Source: Candidatus Poribacteria bacterium (GTDB taxonomy: Bacteria > Poribacteria > WGA-4E > WGA-3G). From it: 43,683 nucleotides of DNA. Below are positions 6,992 through 17,575 of this stretch, one piece after another. The position numbers and the translations under genes were made by a program. The stretch covers positions 1 through 43,683 of the forward strand of contig JAJDWI010000052.1 of NCBI GenBank assembly GCA_022825665.1. Reading direction: 5' to 3'. The notes under the pieces are model-generated. The model made no database searches, was not told where the DNA came from, and saw only the letters and a program-made list of their open reading frames with translations. Each line of letters starts with the position of its first letter. Position 1 is the first letter of the stretch.

Positions 6992-9922
6992 ATGAAAAAC
7001 GAAGACGCTGATATGATTCAACGCACACTTTCTGGAGATAATAACGCCTTCTCTGAGTTAGTGAAGAAATATCAGAAACAAGTTCACACACTTGTATGGC
7101 GAAAAACAGGAGATTTCCATCTCGCTGAAGATATTACACAAGATACCTTCCTCAAAGCGTATCAGAGACTTCACACCCTCAAAGAACCGCACAGGTTTGC
7201 AGGATGGCTTTATGTCATTGCAACCCGTCGCTGTCTCTCGTGGCATCGCAAAAAACGTCGGCATACACAAGCATTGGAAAAGATAGATACGCCTATAACA
7301 AACAAAGATGCGTATTCACGACATGTTGCGGAGGAACAAGCGCAAACTACTAATAAGGCACAGCAAGAGGTTGTCAAAAAATTACTCGCAGAATTGAAGG
7401 AAAGTGATCGAACCGTCATCACACTATACTACTTTGCTGAGATGACGTGTGAACAGATGAGTGAATTTTTGGGTGTATCTGCAAATACGATAAAGAGCCG
7501 ACTCCGCCGCGCACGGAACAAATTGAAACAGGAGGAACCGATGATCCGAGAAGCAATTACAAACTTTAAAATATCACCAATCTTAACCGATAACATCATG
7601 CAAGAAATCACAAAATTCAAACCCGCTGCACCTTCTGTCAGCAAACCTTTGCTTCCGTGGGTAATAAGTGCATCAAGTGCTGTTTTGGTTATGTTAATGC
7701 TTGGTATTGGAAGCCAATATCTTGGACATTTCCAGTTACCCTACAGTCTGGATGTACAGTCTGAAACAACGGTTGAACTTGTTGACGCACAAATTGTGCA
7801 GAACCTTGAGGTGAAACCGATTGTGCCAAATCAATCGGAGAAACATGCCGATGCTGGTGGTAGCGATAATGGAAATGGAAATGAAGCGAATCAGGTGTTA
7901 AGTGATGATGGAGACTACACTCGGTGGAATCTACCAGAAGGTGCGAAACATAGACTCGGTAAAGGCAGCATAAACGGCATAAGTTTTTCACCAGATGGCA
8001 CTCAAATTGCTGTAGGAAGTGCTACCGGGGTTTGGATCTATGATGTTCGCACAGGTGCTGAACTCTCGCTACTGACTGACCATACAACACCATCAGGGAA
8101 GGTAGCATTCTCTCCGGATAGTAAAACATTAGCAAGCGGAATGCATGATAAAATCTTGCTGTGGAATATAACAACTGGAACACTTCTAAGGATATTTAAA
8201 AATAAGGTAGGATACATAAAAGATCTAAAAATAATTGACGATGGCAAAACTCTTCTCTGTAAGAATAGCAACGGTTCAGTTCGTTTATGGGACATCTCTA
8301 CTGGCGTAATTAAGGACTTCCTCCCTCCACCACCGCATGGAGCAAGTCCATTACCGAGATACATAAAGGGGTATTTTTACAAAAAGGAATATGAAATTAA
8401 ATCAGCAGATTTATACCTTAACAACGTTGACAATAAAGGCATTTTTGCGGTCGGGGAAGTGGATGGTAAAATTCAATTGGAGGATGCAATAACCGGAAAG
8501 CATTTAAAAACACTTCAAGACCATAATAAACCTATCTATCAGTTGTTATTTTCGCCAGACGGTACTCTTCTTGTTGCAACTGATAAAGATAGGACTCCAC
8601 TCCGTATTTGGGATGTAACCACTGGGAAACTCCTAAAAACCTTGTCTCAAACTTGGGGAAGGGGAATCCTTACATTTTCTATAGATGGTAAATTATTGGC
8701 TGGTCAGACATCTTCAAGAAAAATTAATTTATGGGATGTTGAGACTAAGACACTTCTCACAACACTTAGTGGAAAGATAGATGACAAAATTAAGGAATTG
8801 GCTATTTCACCAGATTCTAAGACAGTTGCGGGTGCAAGTCAGAATGGTGAAATCCATGTATGGGATGTTAATACCGGTGAAGAGTTATTCTTTGAAAAGT
8901 TATTCTTATATAATAATAAAGAACATACATCTCAACTTGATGAATTAATGTTAGCACCAAATAACAGCCATTTAGCTGCCAGATATGGAAATACAATTAC
9001 ATTGTGGAACACATCAAACTTCACTCAACTTCCTAACCGTATAGATGCAGGTCGATACTCCACTTTCACATTTTCCCCTGATGGTAGCACAGTGACCAGT
9101 GCAAGTGGGTTCATGTATGGGAAACAAATCCGTGATGAATTTGTCAAGGAAAGTGTCGTTGCGACATTAAGTTTTTGGGACACACGTACAGGCAACCAAA
9201 TATCTGAATATCCAGTAGAATCACACAAAGGAGAAATACCAGAGGACTCAGGACAAAGGAAATTTTCAAGTATTGGAAATGGCTCCATAGGGATGTATAA
9301 TCCAGCTATATTTTCTCAAGATGGTTATACGCTTGCCACTGTTCTAAATACATTACGTGAAAATGTTACGGATGATTACCGTTACACCCTGTTCTTATGG
9401 GAAGTATGGGAAGATGAGCGTCGTCGGGTCCATACCACCCTCAAAGGACACACAGATAAAATTAACGTATTGGCATTAACTCCTAACGGCGATACTCTTG
9501 CAAGCGGAAGTGATGATGGAACAATTCGACTTTGGGATACAAGTACTGGAACACAGATATTAAGTATCCCTTCAAGTAAAACCGATGCATTAGCGTTTTC
9601 TATGGATGGTAAAATACTGGCAAGCATTAACAATTCTGTTAGCATCCAACTGTGGGATGTTGGTACCGGCAAACAACTTACATCTCTCAATGGACAAAAC
9701 GAAGTCGTTACCGATTTGAAATTCTCTCCTGATAACAATATACTTGCAAGTGGAAACCTTGACGGGACAATTCAACTGTGGGATATATCTAATGGCAAAC
9801 AATTGGGATTACTTAAAGGACATACCTCCCGACTTATCAATTTAGTGTTTTCTTCTGATGGCAAAACCCTCGTGAGCGGAGGTAGAGATGGAGACATATT
9901 CTTATGGAACGTCCCAAACTAA
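6992..9922 (+). CDS. Membrane-anchored ECF sigma factor fused to WD40 propellers
   Basis: A 976-residue protein. Sigma region 2 is at about 20-90 (ITQDTFLKAYQRL, FAGWLYVIATRR) and region 4 at about 125-180 (SANTIKSRLRRAR). The linker is followed by one transmembrane segment at 222-241. A low-complexity stretch (about 280-305, Gly/Asn-rich) leads into roughly 660 residues of WD40 repeats (FSPDG...WDV), enough for about two seven-bladed propellers. The first repeats begin near 325 and the last blade ends SGGRDGDIFLWNVPN. The start at 6992 is chosen for GGAG seven bases upstream and for the MKN start shared with the paralogues. Predicted topology: sigma domains in the cytoplasm, propellers outside the inner membrane. 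The propeller would have to control the sigma domain across the membrane or through cleavage. ECF-WD40 fusions are known in Planctomycetes from general knowledge. Confidence 0.9.
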   Translation: MKNEDADMIQRTLSGDNNAFSELVKKYQKQVHTLVWRKTGDFHLAEDITQDTFLKAYQRLHTLKEPHRFAGWLYVIATRRCLSWHRKKRRHTQALEKIDTPITNKDAYSRHVAEEQAQTTNKAQQEVVKKLLAELKESDRTVITLYYFAEMTCEQMSEFLGVSANTIKSRLRRARNKLKQEEPMIREAITNFKISPILTDNIMQEITKFKPAAPSVSKPLLPWVISASSAVLVMLMLGIGSQYLGHFQLPYSLDVQSETTVELVDAQIVQNLEVKPIVPNQSEKHADAGGSDNGNGNEANQVLSDDGDYTRWNLPEGAKHRLGKGSINGISFSPDGTQIAVGSATGVWIYDVRTGAELSLLTDHTTPSGKVAFSPDSKTLASGMHDKILLWNITTGTLLRIFKNKVGYIKDLKIIDDGKTLLCKNSNGSVRLWDISTGVIKDFLPPPPHGASPLPRYIKGYFYKKEYEIKSADLYLNNVDNKGIFAVGEVDGKIQLEDAITGKHLKTLQDHNKPIYQLLFSPDGTLLVATDKDRTPLRIWDVTTGKLLKTLSQTWGRGILTFSIDGKLLAGQTSSRKINLWDVETKTLLTTLSGKIDDKIKELAISPDSKTVAGASQNGEIHVWDVNTGEELFFEKLFLYNNKEHTSQLDELMLAPNNSHLAARYGNTITLWNTSNFTQLPNRIDAGRYSTFTFSPDGSTVTSASGFMYGKQIRDEFVKESVVATLSFWDTRTGNQISEYPVESHKGEIPEDSGQRKFSSIGNGSIGMYNPAIFSQDGYTLATVLNTLRENVTDDYRYTLFLWEVWEDERRRVHTTLKGHTDKINVLALTPNGDTLASGSDDGTIRLWDTSTGTQILSIPSSKTDALAFSMDGKILASINNSVSIQLWDVGTGKQLTSLNGQNEVVTDLKFSPDNNILASGNLDGTIQLWDISNGKQLGLLKGHTSRLINLVFSSDGKTLVSGGRDGDIFLWNVPN

Positions 9923-10085
9923 CATAACTACCTTACATTAATCTTGACTTCACACATCCAAACAATACCTATTTTTGCACCTACCAAATAACCATGCATC
10001 CCAACCTCCATACTTGACATACCTTCCTGATTTGATACAATTACTTTCTACCACATAACTAATACACTAAAACTTGCAGAATTAT

Positions 10086-10112
10086 GCAACCGTTTTCCTC
10101 CTAAGTCGCGTC
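10086..10112 (+). promoter_or_regulatory. ECF-type promoter of first ECF-BNR gene
   Basis: GCAACC at 10086-10091, 17 bases, then CGTC at 10109-10112. The upstream TGCAGAATTAT matches the other copies, but the bases after CGTC are ACAAGG rather than ACTATA. The gap 9923-10161 otherwise shows nothing I recognise. Confidence 0.75.
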
Positions 10113-10161
10113 ACAAGGGTTCATAATGAATAATTGAACCTATCCTTTCTGGAGATACCAG

Positions 10162-13152
10162 ATGAAAAACGACGATGTTGAATTGATTCAACAGGTTCTT
10201 GCTGGCGATGAAAATGCTTTCGCTGAACTTGTGAAAAAGTATCAAAAACCGGTTCATGCACTCGCATGGCGGAAAATTGGGGATTTCCACGTCGCAGAAG
10301 AGATTACGCAGGATACCTTCTTGATAGTGTATCAGAGACTCCATACCCTAAAAGATCCGAATCAGTTTTTTGGATGGCTCTATGTGATTGTAACGCGCCG
10401 ATGCTACGCTTGGCTCCGAAAGAAACGGATACGAACACAACCGTTGGAGGACATAGAAACAACAATGACTCAAAGAGATGCATACTCACGACATGTCGCA
10501 GACCAACGTGCTCAAAGTGCTGTTGAATCACAACGTGATGTAGTCAAACAACTGCTCGCGAAATTGAAGGAGAGTGAACGCACGGTGATGACGTTGTATT
10601 ATCTCGGTGAAATGACCGTCGAAGAAATTAGCAAATTCTTAGGAGTATCATCAGGAACGATTAAAAGCCGATTACAACGAGCACGGAATCGGTTACAGAA
10701 GGAGGAAACGATGATTAGAGAAGCACTCGAACATTTTCAAATTTCACCCAACCTTACCAATAACATCATGCAAGAGGTAAAGAATCTAAAACCTACACCT
10801 TCTGGAAGTCAACCGTTAGTGCCATGGGTAATTGCTACATCAAGTGCGGTTTTGCTTATATTACTACTTGGATTAGGAAGCCAACATTTACTGCAATTTC
10901 AGCAACCATATAGTTTGGATGCACAAGCTGAGATGGCAGTTGAATTTGTTGATACACCTATTGTGCTGAATCTTGACACGAAGCCAGATGTACGTCGTCA
11001 AATTGGAAATGCAAATGCAGAAAATAATAGCAATAATAAGGGTCAAAAACCTAATGAAGTCCTATTTGCTGCCGCAGAGGCACAAGGAGAAGACGTGTCT
11101 GTTTCTAAGCAGGAGTGGATTCAGTCTGAACCTATTGAAGGCACTCAAGTAAATAGTCTACTTGCGACCTCTGATGGACAACTTTACACTGTTACTGGAG
11201 GCATTACTGGTGGACACCTATACAAATTTCAAGACGATAAAACTGGATGGCAATACCTTAGTGACATTCGTTCTATAGCTGACGATAGTCTAGTTGAATA
11301 TCCTATGGCTGAGAGTGATGATACCCTTTATATTCTTCCATCCAATACACTTTATGCTTCAAAGGATGATGGTAAAACATGGAATGTAGTTCACCATTTT
11401 CCAGATGAATTTGATTTTCCTTACGAAATACTGCTAACAGAACAAGCGTATTATATCATTTTTGATCAAGGTGTTTTTCGTTCTGAGGATAAAGGCAAGA
11501 CATGGAAAAACATGGAAGATGAACTACCAAGTGAACCCCGTTCTATCGTAGAGGTCCAAGACACGGTGTTTATTTTAGCTGGTGAACAACTCTATCGCTG
11601 GAACAGTGATAAATGGAAACTTTTAGAATTTCCAATACCTGAATCAAAGGCATGCTTTTCAATTACGACAACTAAAGATCGGTTGTATGTAGCAGCAATC
11701 AATCCTGAATTCAATCCTAATATAGATCCAAAGGATCAACGAAGTTGGTGGATATTTCGTTCAACTGACTTGGGGAATTCGTGGAAAAATATAACCCCAA
11801 CACACGTCTGGAAGGATAGAGTGGGATGGTTCATGGGTATAAACCTATACGCTGCCGGTGAAACGCTTCTGGCAATAGAACAGGGAATGGTACTACGTTC
11901 TACAGATGGCGGAGATACATGGCTACCGCTACAAAATTATGGTAAATCTCTTGAATTGTTTCCCAATTCTCCTGTTGCCGTGTTGTATGAAAGTATTTTC
12001 TATATTGGCAGTCCGAACACCGGACTCCAACGATCCGCTGATAGTGGAAAATCATGGGAGGTGGTTAATGTTACTTCAGATAAAAGTTATATAGGAAAAC
12101 TAATTGTGCATAAAGAAAATGGCAAAGGGAAAGATACACTACCTATTATATATGGGAGTGTTGGAGATATGATAAAAACTACTGACAAAGGACAGTCTTG
12201 GAAAACTATTCCAGCCGATATGTCAACGGAGCTGTGGCATGGTGAAGTTCCCCCTAACATTACACAGATAGTTAAATCTGATGGTGTTGTCTATGCTAAA
12301 GGAAATAATCTTATCACATTTTTTGATGAAGGCGAACCATTGTTATTTCGCTTATCCACAGACGGTAATACATTAGTCCGAATTCAAGACATGCCGATCT
12401 TTGACCCAATTATTGGACAACAATTGTCTAATAAAAAACGGGGGTTGTCAAATCAGGAATTTGCTAAACAGTTGCAAGAAAAATCATCAGGAGCATCAAA
12501 GTTCTTTACAATGTTGGCAAAAATGCCCAATGTGGATCAAGCTAATCTCCGTAGATACGGGTTAGAGGGTCCATTTGCTGTTAGTAATGACACGTTCTAT
12601 ATGGAATACAACTTTAAACTTTTCCGATGGAAACGCGGTGATACTGAATGGTTCGATACTGGATTGGAAGAAACCGTTGATTTATACTTCAACATAGCAA
12701 GTAAAAAGCTTGAACTTGCTGTGTCAGGGAACAAAGTTTATGTCGGCAAACGGGATGGACATCTTGTCGGATCGTTTGATAAAGGCACTACTTGGACTGA
12801 TCTTACGCAATTCCTACCGTTTACAGTAAAAGTTTTCAAAGATATCGTTTTTGTCGGTGACACAGTGTTTGTAGCAACAGATGCAGGTGTAGCAGCATCA
12901 AATCAAGGAAATAATTGGGGTCCTATCACCGATGCAGAGGGAACGAACCTCAAGATGGAAATACTGACTGTTGATGGCACAATGTTATATGGTGTAATAA
13001 AAGACACAGGTATTTATCGCTTGGAAAGTCGTCTTTGGAAACAGATCATCTCAGATATACCTGATAACATAAATTCTCTTGCGGTTGATGGGAGCACCTT
13101 ATACATAGGCACAGAAAATCAAGGTATGCTCCACTATAACCTTGATGAATAA
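10162..13152 (+). CDS. Membrane-anchored ECF sigma factor fused to BNR/Asp-box propeller (paralogue 1)
   Basis: A 996-residue protein. Region 2 (ITQDTFLIVYQRL, FFGWLYVIVTRR) and region 4 (EEISKFLGVSSGTIKSR) occupy about 20-180. The linker MIREALEHFQISPNL precedes a transmembrane segment at about 222-241. The C-terminal 650 or so residues contain at least seven Asp-box (BNR) motifs of S-x-D-x-G-x-T/S-W type: SKDDGKTW, SEDKGKTW, STDLGNSW, STDGGDTW, SADSGKSW, TTDKGQSW and SFDKGTTW. Such repeats mark sialidase/Vps10/photosystem-assembly-type propellers. Without a catalytic set, a binding or sensing role is more likely than hydrolysis. GGAG lies seven bases before the ATG. Its 3' end shares near-identical DNA patches with the two later paralogues. 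Confidence 0.9.
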   Translation: MKNDDVELIQQVLAGDENAFAELVKKYQKPVHALAWRKIGDFHVAEEITQDTFLIVYQRLHTLKDPNQFFGWLYVIVTRRCYAWLRKKRIRTQPLEDIETTMTQRDAYSRHVADQRAQSAVESQRDVVKQLLAKLKESERTVMTLYYLGEMTVEEISKFLGVSSGTIKSRLQRARNRLQKEETMIREALEHFQISPNLTNNIMQEVKNLKPTPSGSQPLVPWVIATSSAVLLILLLGLGSQHLLQFQQPYSLDAQAEMAVEFVDTPIVLNLDTKPDVRRQIGNANAENNSNNKGQKPNEVLFAAAEAQGEDVSVSKQEWIQSEPIEGTQVNSLLATSDGQLYTVTGGITGGHLYKFQDDKTGWQYLSDIRSIADDSLVEYPMAESDDTLYILPSNTLYASKDDGKTWNVVHHFPDEFDFPYEILLTEQAYYIIFDQGVFRSEDKGKTWKNMEDELPSEPRSIVEVQDTVFILAGEQLYRWNSDKWKLLEFPIPESKACFSITTTKDRLYVAAINPEFNPNIDPKDQRSWWIFRSTDLGNSWKNITPTHVWKDRVGWFMGINLYAAGETLLAIEQGMVLRSTDGGDTWLPLQNYGKSLELFPNSPVAVLYESIFYIGSPNTGLQRSADSGKSWEVVNVTSDKSYIGKLIVHKENGKGKDTLPIIYGSVGDMIKTTDKGQSWKTIPADMSTELWHGEVPPNITQIVKSDGVVYAKGNNLITFFDEGEPLLFRLSTDGNTLVRIQDMPIFDPIIGQQLSNKKRGLSNQEFAKQLQEKSSGASKFFTMLAKMPNVDQANLRRYGLEGPFAVSNDTFYMEYNFKLFRWKRGDTEWFDTGLEETVDLYFNIASKKLELAVSGNKVYVGKRDGHLVGSFDKGTTWTDLTQFLPFTVKVFKDIVFVGDTVFVATDAGVAASNQGNNWGPITDAEGTNLKMEILTVDGTMLYGVIKDTGIYRLESRLWKQIISDIPDNINSLAVDGSTLYIGTENQGMLHYNLDE

Positions 13153-13184
13153 AGTTGTAAAGTCTATAATAATTCGCTATTGAC

Positions 13185-13216
13185 AATGCGTCTACTATAG
13201 GTATGGTAGACGCATT
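13185..13216 (+). terminator. Strong hairpin after ECF-BNR paralogue 1
   Basis: AATGCGTCTAC (13185-13195) pairs perfectly with GTAGACGCATT (13206-13216) over 11 bp, with a 10-base loop. It lies 33 bases after the stop codon. The following T-run is weak, so rho-independent termination is likely but not certain. Confidence 0.65.
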
Positions 13217-13279
13217 TAGATTTAGCGATAAGACTTCTATCCTCCTTTTCCTCCAAAATTTGCTTTTTTGCAGAATTTG

Positions 13280-13312
13280 GCAACCTTTTTGCCCCTATCT
13301 TGCGTCACTATA
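13280..13312 (+). promoter_or_regulatory. ECF-type promoter of second ECF-BNR gene
   Basis: GCAACC at 13280-13285, 17 bases, then CGTC at 13303-13306 within GCGTCACTATA. TTGCAGAATT immediately upstream matches the copy before 10162. It lies 46 bases before the ATG at 13358. Confidence 0.8.
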
Positions 13313-13357
13313 GTTTGATATCTGATAAATCAAACTACCGCTTTTTGGAGACACGTG

Positions 13358-16357
13358 ATGAAAAACAACGATGTTACGCTTATTCAAAGAATCCTTGCTG
13401 ATGATGAATCCGCTTTCGCTGAACTTGTGAAGAAACATCAAAAAGCAGTTCACGCACTTGCTTGGCGAAAAATCGGTGATTTCCACATCGCTGAGGACAT
13501 CACTCAGGATGCTTTCCTGAAAGTGTATCAGAGACTTCACACCCTAAAAGAACCCAACCAGTTTTCTGGATGGTTGTATGTGATTACAACACGACTATGC
13601 GACACATGGCTACGCAAAAAGCGAATAAAGACCCAGCCTTTAGAGGACACAGATACAACAATGACACAGAGAGATGCTTATTCACAATATGTCGTAAAAG
13701 ATCGGAAAAACACCATAGTTGAATCACAACGTGAAGCGGTCAAAAAGCTGCTCGCTAAGTTGAAAGAGAGTGAACGCACAGTGATGACGCTGCATTACCT
13801 CGGTGAAATGAAGGTTGAAGAGATAAGTCGATTTTTAGGAGTGTCTGCAAGCACAATTAAAAGCAGACTCAGACGTGCGCGGAATCGGTTACAGAAGGAG
13901 GAAACGATGATTAGAGAAGCACTTGAGCATTTTCAAATTTCACCGAACCTTACTAACAACATCATGCAAGAGATAAAGAATCTAAAACCTACTCCTTCTG
14001 GAAGTCAACCTTTAGTGCCTTGGGCGATTGCTGCATCAAGTGCGGTTTTGCTTGTATTGCTACTTGGTATAGGTAGTCCACATTTACTGCACTTTCAGCA
14101 ACCTTACAGTTTAGATGCACAAGCTGAGACAACGGTTGAACTTGTTGAGGCACCTATTGTGTCAAATCTTGACACGAATCCCGATGTAAGTCATCAGTTT
14201 GGAAATTCAAATGTACTTAGTCACAGTAACAATCGTGGAGAGAAACCTGATGAAGTATTATTGGCTGCAGCGCAGGCGGACGGAGAAGACGAGGTATCCG
14301 TTCCTAAACAGCAGTGGATTCAATCTAAGTCTATCACAGGCACTACGGTAGAAGGTTTACTTACAACTGTAGAGGAAGAACTATATGCTCTCACTCATGA
14401 TGGGAACCTATACAAATTACAAAACGATAAAGAAAGATGGCAACATGTTAGTGATATTAGTTCAATAACAGATGTGCCGTTTGCTGATATTCCTATGGCA
14501 GAATGGGACAATACACTCTATATGCTTCCCTCACATATACTCTATGCCTCAAAGGATGATGGTAAGACATGGGATATAGTCCACCAATTTCCCAGAGAAA
14601 ATGCTACCCCAAAGGAATTACTGCTCATGAAACAGGCATTTTACACTGTTTTTGAACAACGCGGTGCTTTTCGCTCTGAGGATCAAGGAAAAACATGGAC
14701 AAATATAAACGATGAATTTACCAACAGACCGAATTCTATTGTATCTGTCCAAGACACTGTGTTTGCTTTAGCAGGTTCTATCTATCGTTGGGACTCGGGT
14801 AGTTGGCAACGGATAACAGAATTTCCAATATCCGAAGCAAGAAATTGTTATTCAATTACTGCCACCAATGACAAGTTGTATGCATTTGTAATAAATCATA
14901 GATATGATCCTGATAATTCATCGGAGAAACTACAACGAGGATGGTGGATATTTCGTTCAACTGACTTGGGAAATTCATGGACAAATATTACGCCTACACA
15001 TGTCTGGAAATCAAGAGCAGGATGGCTCGTTAATATCAGACTCGTCGCTGCTGGTGATACACTCATGGCAATTGAACAAGGTATGGTACGCTCAACCGAT
15101 GGAGGTGATACATGGATGCCACTCCCAGGATTTTCACCTCCGATGTTGTCAAATTCTCCTGCTGCGGCAGTGAATGAAGATGTTTTTTATTTTGGCAGCT
15201 CGGAATACGGACTCCAACGGACAACTGATGGTGGTGAATCCTGGGAAGGGTTAAATGTTACTCCGGAAAATAGCCGTATTGGTAATATAGTTGTGTATAA
15301 AGAAGATGGTAAAGAGAAAAATACACATCCAATAATTTATGGTAGTGTTGGAGAGATGGTAAAAACTACCGATCAAGGTAAGTCTTGGAACGTTATTCCA
15401 ATAGATATACCAATGACATCATATAGTATAGAACAACCTACAAAAATTTCCCAGATAGTCATATCTGATGGTGTCATCTATGCAAAGGGTAGTTCACTTA
15501 GCAATTCATATAGTTATGTTCCTGGTAGTGGAGAAACACGTATATTTCGCGTATCAACAGATGCCAATAAGTTGGTACCGATTCAAGACATGCCTGTCTT
15601 TGACTCAACGAATTTATATGATCTGTTGGATCTCGGACATGCTTCAAGAGGATCAGATAGGTTCTACGCAGAAATGTTACGAAAAAGTTCTACTGGGGCA
15701 ACACAGTTCTTTAAACAGTTGGCAAAAATGGATATACCACATTCAGAGACATATTATCGGTACGGTGCACAAGGTGCATTTGCAGTTAGCGACAACACTT
15801 TTTATATGGAATACAACTTTAAACTCTTCCGCTGGGAACATGGTGATACAGAATGGCACGATATTGGACAGGAAGAAACAATTGAATTGATTGAGGATAT
15901 AGCGAAGAAAGATCTTAAACTTGCAGCATCAGGAAATACCGTATATGTTGGCAAACGGGATGGACATCTTGTCGTATCGTTTGATAAGGGTAATAATTGG
16001 TTTGATATTACGCCAGGTCTGCCGTTTCATGTTAACTTTTTTAATGATATTGTGGTTGCTGGATCCACCGTATATGTAGCAACTGACGCGGGCATCATCA
16101 CATCTGATGATGGGAGAAATTGGCGGACCGTCACCGATGCAGAGGGAACGAACCTCAAGATGGAAATACTGACTGTTGATGGCACAATGTTATATGGTGT
16201 AATAAAAGACACAGGTATCTATCGCTTGGAAAGTCATCTTTGGAAACAGATCATCTCAGATATACCTGATAACATAACTTCTCTTGCTGTTGATGGAAAT
16301 ACACTCTATATAGGCACACAAAACCGCGGTATGCTTCATTTAAATCTTGGAGAATAA
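13358..16357 (+). CDS. Membrane-anchored ECF sigma factor fused to BNR/Asp-box propeller (paralogue 2)
   Basis: A 999-residue protein with the same plan as the gene at 10162: sigma regions 2 and 4 (about 20-180), linker MIREALEHFQISPNL, one transmembrane segment near 222-241, then about 690 residues with repeated Asp boxes (SKDDGKTW, SEDQGKTW, STDLGNSW, STDGGDTW, TTDGGESW, TTDQGKSW, SFDKGNNW, SDDGRNW). I start it at the ATG at 13358, seven bases after GGAG; an in-frame GTG at 13355 is less likely. The 3' end is chimeric: 15971-16149 is nearly identical to the gene at 17701, and 16131-16287 to the gene at 10162. The two patches meet in a block common to all three genes. Predicted inner-membrane protein with an outward-facing propeller. 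Confidence 0.9.
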   Translation: MKNNDVTLIQRILADDESAFAELVKKHQKAVHALAWRKIGDFHIAEDITQDAFLKVYQRLHTLKEPNQFSGWLYVITTRLCDTWLRKKRIKTQPLEDTDTTMTQRDAYSQYVVKDRKNTIVESQREAVKKLLAKLKESERTVMTLHYLGEMKVEEISRFLGVSASTIKSRLRRARNRLQKEETMIREALEHFQISPNLTNNIMQEIKNLKPTPSGSQPLVPWAIAASSAVLLVLLLGIGSPHLLHFQQPYSLDAQAETTVELVEAPIVSNLDTNPDVSHQFGNSNVLSHSNNRGEKPDEVLLAAAQADGEDEVSVPKQQWIQSKSITGTTVEGLLTTVEEELYALTHDGNLYKLQNDKERWQHVSDISSITDVPFADIPMAEWDNTLYMLPSHILYASKDDGKTWDIVHQFPRENATPKELLLMKQAFYTVFEQRGAFRSEDQGKTWTNINDEFTNRPNSIVSVQDTVFALAGSIYRWDSGSWQRITEFPISEARNCYSITATNDKLYAFVINHRYDPDNSSEKLQRGWWIFRSTDLGNSWTNITPTHVWKSRAGWLVNIRLVAAGDTLMAIEQGMVRSTDGGDTWMPLPGFSPPMLSNSPAAAVNEDVFYFGSSEYGLQRTTDGGESWEGLNVTPENSRIGNIVVYKEDGKEKNTHPIIYGSVGEMVKTTDQGKSWNVIPIDIPMTSYSIEQPTKISQIVISDGVIYAKGSSLSNSYSYVPGSGETRIFRVSTDANKLVPIQDMPVFDSTNLYDLLDLGHASRGSDRFYAEMLRKSSTGATQFFKQLAKMDIPHSETYYRYGAQGAFAVSDNTFYMEYNFKLFRWEHGDTEWHDIGQEETIELIEDIAKKDLKLAASGNTVYVGKRDGHLVVSFDKGNNWFDITPGLPFHVNFFNDIVVAGSTVYVATDAGIITSDDGRNWRTVTDAEGTNLKMEILTVDGTMLYGVIKDTGIYRLESHLWKQIISDIPDNITSLAVDGNTLYIGTQNRGMLHLNLGE

Positions 16358-16575
16358 AGTTGTCTTGTCTGGACGGTATTAGATGTCCACATTCCACCCT
16401 ATCTACCTCTCCTAATACATACCTAAAGTATATTACTTTCAACTTGATAAAGAACACGTACTTTGATAAAATTATAAAAAATAAATACAGACTAAATCAA
16501 AAACGGTTGAGGATACTTTATCCCTACTTACACAAACACAAATAAGAAGTATACTAATACATAACGGAGAAAAGC

Positions 16576-17481
16576 ATGGATCTCGTAAACGAATTTGCTT
16601 TCAAACAAAAAAAATATATGCCCGTCTTTCCAAAAGCGAGTGGAAAACCGACCGTTTACATTGAAGGCTACCCGTTTGAGGACGACGAACCTATGGCAGC
16701 AACAGGATTTCACGGAATACAGATTACCACGTTTTTTGATCAAATTTCGCGATATTTTGATATTAATGAACATATTCACATCGGTATTGATAGTTTTATC
16801 TACTACCGTGAAGGGGACATCACCAAATTCGTTGCCCCTGATGTTTATATCGTTTTCGGTGTTGATAAACATCCACAACGACGTAGTTTTTATACATGGT
16901 CAGAAGGCGCGGTTCCTATCGCTGTATTTGAATTCCTCTCAGATTCAACAGCACATCAAGATCGAAATAAAAAAGTCCAGTTGTATCTGAAAGATATGGG
17001 TGTGCAAGAATACTATATCCATCAACCTGAGATGAAAAAACCACCGGAATTTCGCGGGTGGCAGCAGAGTCCATCGGGAGACATTGTAGAGATTGAACCG
17101 GATGCGCACGGTGGATTGTTCAGTGCAGCATTGAATCTCTACTTTTGTTGGAAAGACGATCAGACTACACATGTAAGATTAATGCGTCCCTACCTACCTG
17201 ATGGCACGCCAATAACAACGTCTATGGAAGAAAAGCACATGCGAGAACACGAGCAAGAACTCCGAGAACAAGAACAGGAACGACGAATTCAAGAACAAGA
17301 GCGACGAATACAAGAACAGCACCTCCGAGAGGAGGCGGAAGCAGTGGCAGCAACTGAAATTGAACGCCGTAAGGAAGCGGAATCACTCGCAAAAAAAGAA
17401 TCGGAACGCCGACAGAAACTTGAAGCAGAATTAGAACAGCTCCGTGCACAGGTCGCCAACCGACAAGACGAAAGCACGTAA
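16576..17481 (+). CDS. Uma2 family protein (PD-(D/E)XK nuclease-like) with coiled-coil tail
   Basis: A 301-residue protein. Residues about 1-200 carry the Uma2/DUF820 pattern: VAPDVYIVFG (PD motif), AVFEFLSDST (acidic strand), then KKVQLYLKDMGVQEYYI, which places Lys and the conserved V-x-EYYI strand. The tail from about 215 is a charged coiled coil with repeats of REQEQE/RRIQEQ type. The family has a restriction-endonuclease fold but its function is unproven. CGGAGA precedes the ATG. It sits between two ECF-BNR genes, has no visible ECF promoter, and interrupts an otherwise uniform array, so it may be a later insertion. Confidence 0.85.
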   Translation: MDLVNEFAFKQKKYMPVFPKASGKPTVYIEGYPFEDDEPMAATGFHGIQITTFFDQISRYFDINEHIHIGIDSFIYYREGDITKFVAPDVYIVFGVDKHPQRRSFYTWSEGAVPIAVFEFLSDSTAHQDRNKKVQLYLKDMGVQEYYIHQPEMKKPPEFRGWQQSPSGDIVEIEPDAHGGLFSAALNLYFCWKDDQTTHVRLMRPYLPDGTPITTSMEEKHMREHEQELREQEQERRIQEQERRIQEQHLREEAEAVAATEIERRKEAESLAKKESERRQKLEAELEQLRAQVANRQDEST

Positions 17482-17575
17482 CATATCCAAGATTAAATCA
17501 ACCTAAACATAGTAAGGACACTCTTGTGTCGTTATAACCTAACCCTTCATACATGTCCTTTAATGCACATAACAT

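Noticed and set aside
17222-17477. Minus-strand ORFs opposite the Uma2 coiled-coil tail
   Set aside because: They are compositional shadows of the Gln/Glu/Arg repeat on the plus strand.
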